The translations under genes and the position numbers were made by a program. From assembly GCA_021157485.1 (NCBI GenBank), contig JAGGWO010000135.1, forward strand, positions 1-8,818: a stretch of DNA of 8,818 nt, read 5' to 3'. Position 1 is the first letter of the stretch, and every line of letters begins with the position of its first letter. Shown here piece after piece: positions 7,129 to 8,818 of the stretch. This stretch comes from Sulfurimonas sp. (GTDB lineage Bacteria; Campylobacterota; Campylobacteria; Campylobacterales; Sulfurimonadaceae). The notes under the pieces were generated by a model. That model was not told the DNA's origin, did not search any database, and saw nothing but the letters and a program-made list of their open reading frames with translations.

Positions 7129-8315
7129 TGGAAAAAACAACTTTAATAATTGGTGCAGGTGGAGTCGGACGTGTTGTTGTTCATAAGTGTATTAAAAATG
7201 CAGATGTTTTTGGAAAAATTGTATTAGCAAGTAGAAGTATTGGACGCTGCGAAGAGATAAAGTCTGAGCTTCCAAACGCAGATATTGATATAACAACAGT
7301 TGATGCTGACATCACTGATGAAGTTGCAAGTCTGATAGAGAGGGTAAACGCAGATATAGTTATAAACGTAGCACTTCCTTATCAGGATTTAACTATTATG
7401 GATGCTTGTATAAGAACTAAAACGCCATACTTAGATACTGCAAATTATGAACATCCCGATGAAGCAAAATTTGAATATAAACTTCAGTGGGCAAGAGATG
7501 AGAAGTTTAAAGAAGCTGGAATTATGGGACTTTTAGGTTCTGGTTTTGACCCTGGTGTGACAAATGTATTTTGTGCTTATGCTCAAAAGCACTACTTTGA
7601 TGAGATAGATACTATTGATATTATGGATTGTAATGATGGAGATCATGGGTATGCTTTTGCAACGAATTTTAATCCTGAAATTAATCTACGTGAAGTTTCA
7701 GCAGATGGTAGATACTGGGAAGAGGGACGTTGGTTTACAACAAAACCTATGGAGGTAAAACTTGTTTGGGATTATCCTGAAGTAGGAGAGAGAGACTCTT
7801 ACCTGTTGTATCACGAAGAGATGGAATCCTTAGTGAAGCATATCAAAGGTCTTAAGCGTATAAGATTTTTTATGACATTTGGTAAGAGTTATTTAACACA
7901 TATGAAGTGTTTACAAAACGTTGGAATGTTAGGTATAAAAGAGATAGAGCATAAAGGACAAAAAATAGTTCCTATGGAGTTTTTAAAGACTCTTTTGCCT
8001 GATCCAGCTTCCCTTGGTTCTCGTACAAAAGGCAAAACAAATATAGGGATAGTCGCAAAAGGCATTAAAGATGGCAAACGCAGAAAAATCTATATCTATC
8101 AAGTAAGTGACCATGAAAAATGTTTTGCAGAAGTAAAATCTCAAGCTGTTTCATATACTACAGGTGTTCCAGCAATGATAGGTGCAAAGCTTATGTTAGA
8201 AGGAAAATGGAATGGTAGTGGTGTTTTTAACATGGAAGAGTTTGACCCGGATGTTTTTATGGATGAGTTAAATACTCAAGGCCTGCCATGGCAGATAAAA
8301 GAGTTAGAAGTATAA
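7128..8315 (+). CDS. Carboxynorspermidine/carboxyspermidine dehydrogenase (saccharopine dehydrogenase family)
   Basis: The 395-residue cytoplasmic enzyme has an N-terminal Rossmann fold with GAGGVGRVV at 9-17 and an ASRS segment (34-37), whose Arg36 fits NADPH preference. It has the saccharopine-dehydrogenase-like layout, with GSGFDPGVTNVF at 137-148 and YTTGVPAMIGAKL at 343-355, and the usual near-400 length. The closest match in memory is the carboxynorspermidine synthase group. This reductively condenses aspartate semialdehyde with putrescine or diaminopropane, as in the alternative spermidine route of Campylobacter and Vibrio. Its decarboxylase partner (nspC/CASDC) is not in the window. 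A lysine-pathway saccharopine reductase is less likely. The ATG shares one base with the patatin stop (TAATG) and has AGGAGAAA seven bases upstream, so coupling and good initiation are expected. Why a polyamine enzyme sits in a lipid operon is unclear. Confidence 0.85.
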   Translation: MEKTTLIIGAGGVGRVVVHKCIKNADVFGKIVLASRSIGRCEEIKSELPNADIDITTVDADITDEVASLIERVNADIVINVALPYQDLTIMDACIRTKTPYLDTANYEHPDEAKFEYKLQWARDEKFKEAGIMGLLGSGFDPGVTNVFCAYAQKHYFDEIDTIDIMDCNDGDHGYAFATNFNPEINLREVSADGRYWEEGRWFTTKPMEVKLVWDYPEVGERDSYLLYHEEMESLVKHIKGLKRIRFFMTFGKSYLTHMKCLQNVGMLGIKEIEHKGQKIVPMEFLKTLLPDPASLGSRTKGKTNIGIVAKGIKDGKRRKIYIYQVSDHEKCFAEVKSQAVSYTTGVPAMIGAKLMLEGKWNGSGVFNMEEFDPDVFMDELNTQGLPWQIKELEV

Positions 8316-8317
8316 TC

Positions 8318-8344
8318 TTGAATATAACAAATTTTAGATAAAAT
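8318..8344 (+). promoter_or_regulatory. Candidate promoter of the HDOD gene with an AT-rich dyad
   Basis: TTGAAT (8318-8323) and TAAAAT (8339-8344) are separated by 15 bases, a weak sigma-70-like pair about 43 bases before the HDOD start. The -10 lies in a perfect 7-base inverted repeat, AATTTTA-GA-TAAAATT (8330-8345), which could be an operator or chance in AT-rich DNA. The 72-base gap after five packed genes makes an independent promoter reasonable. No GC-rich terminator hairpin is visible, so read-through remains possible. Confidence 0.35.
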
Positions 8345-8387
8345 TAACAAAAACAATTTTTATTTAGTAGAAAAGTGGAGTTTCTAA

Positions 8388-8818
8388 ATGACGTTTGAGA
8401 GTATAATAAAAAATATCGATGATATGCCACCCTTATCAGATATTGCAAGAGTGATGCAGAGTCTTTACTCTTTTGGTGCTGATAATGTTGATATAAAAAA
8501 ATTAGTACGAATGATAGAGTCAGATGTTATGCTCACAGCAAATATTTTAAAGATGATTAACTCACCCTATTATGGATTTAAAAATAAAATATCTTCAGTC
8601 TCTCAAGCTGTTACACTTTTTGGTGTACAGAAAATTTATGGACTTGTTCTACACTTTGCAATGAGTAACCATCTAAAGGCTGACACTGCTATATATGGCT
8701 TTAATAACGCTCAGTTTAATGAGATGTGTATACTGCAAAGTTCTTTGATGATGCAGTGGTATGCGAAGGTTGATTTACGAGACACACATATATTAACTTC
8801 TCTTGCTCTTATTATGGA
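8388..8818 (+). CDS. HDOD-domain signalling protein (partial, runs off the right edge)
   Basis: An open frame of 143 codons begins at an ATG with GTGGAG seven bases upstream and continues without a stop to the window end. HDOD hallmarks are clear: MPPLSDIARVMQSL (13-26), ESDVMLTANILKMINSPYYG (44-63), and the helix around ISSVSQAVTLFGVQKIYGLV (68-87). HDOD is the HD-hydrolase-related output domain that lacks the catalytic HD pair. It occurs in regulators of stress responses, motility and competence, and is abundant in Campylobacterota. No attached REC, EAL or GGDEF domain can be judged because the C-terminus is missing. The 72-base gap suggests it is separate from the lipid operon. Confidence 0.85.
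   Translation, partial: MTFESIIKNIDDMPPLSDIARVMQSLYSFGADNVDIKKLVRMIESDVMLTANILKMINSPYYGFKNKISSVSQAVTLFGVQKIYGLVLHFAMSNHLKADTAIYGFNNAQFNEMCILQSSLMMQWYAKVDLRDTHILTSLALIM

Noticed and set aside
7889..8077. Minus-strand open frame of 62 codons inside the dehydrogenase gene
   Set aside because: It is antisense to a clear enzyme gene and its translation looks like a shadow of the coding strand.
8330..8367. Possible rho-independent terminator after the dehydrogenase gene
   Set aside because: The stems AATTTTA/TAAAATT and AAAATT/AATTTT contain no G-C pairs, so they would be very unstable, and no clean U-tract follows.

Overview
The window is AT-rich, densely coded DNA with genes packed at 0 to 8 base gaps and no mobile elements. 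It most resembles a free-living Campylobacterota genome of the Sulfurimonas type. That assignment is inferred from the phosphate-porin-like OM channel, the carboxynorspermidine/carboxyspermidine dehydrogenase route to polyamines, the HDOD protein, and the AT-rich codon use. No rRNA or tRNA is present to confirm it.

Layout. (1) Positions 1-1823, minus strand: an operon-like run of an outer-membrane porin, a small secreted FMN-binding-domain protein, and the first 24 codons of a probable membrane protein that runs off the left edge. The last two overlap as TAATG. (2) Positions 1824-2010: a divergent intergenic region. It holds two inverted copies of a 12-base element, each inside a 19-base stretch resembling the classical Fur box, plus candidate promoters for both directions. 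(3) Positions 2011-8315, plus strand: five tightly packed genes. These are a DUF695-RraB-like protein, an LplT-like MFS/PlsC acyltransferase fusion, diacylglycerol kinase DgkA, a PlpD-like patatin phospholipase with POTRA and outer-membrane barrel, and carboxy(nor)spermidine dehydrogenase. Gaps are 6 and 8 bases, overlaps 14 and 1. (4) Positions 8388-8818, plus strand: the start of an HDOD-domain protein after a 72-base intergenic region.

How the genes may work together. The three central genes of the plus-strand operon form a plausible phospholipid turnover and repair loop. A patatin phospholipase anchored in the outer membrane would make lysophospholipids. An LplT-type transporter would bring them across the inner membrane, and the PlsC domain fused to it would re-acylate them. 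DgkA would return diacylglycerol to phosphatidic acid. The individual family calls are strong, but the loop is inferred from gene order. The minus-strand operon looks like an iron-responsive porin plus flavinylated periplasmic protein module, which rests on the Fur-like sites.

A separate DNA-level signal is the heptamer AAACGCA. I count 14 copies on both strands against about one expected from base composition, and they fall in several reading frames.
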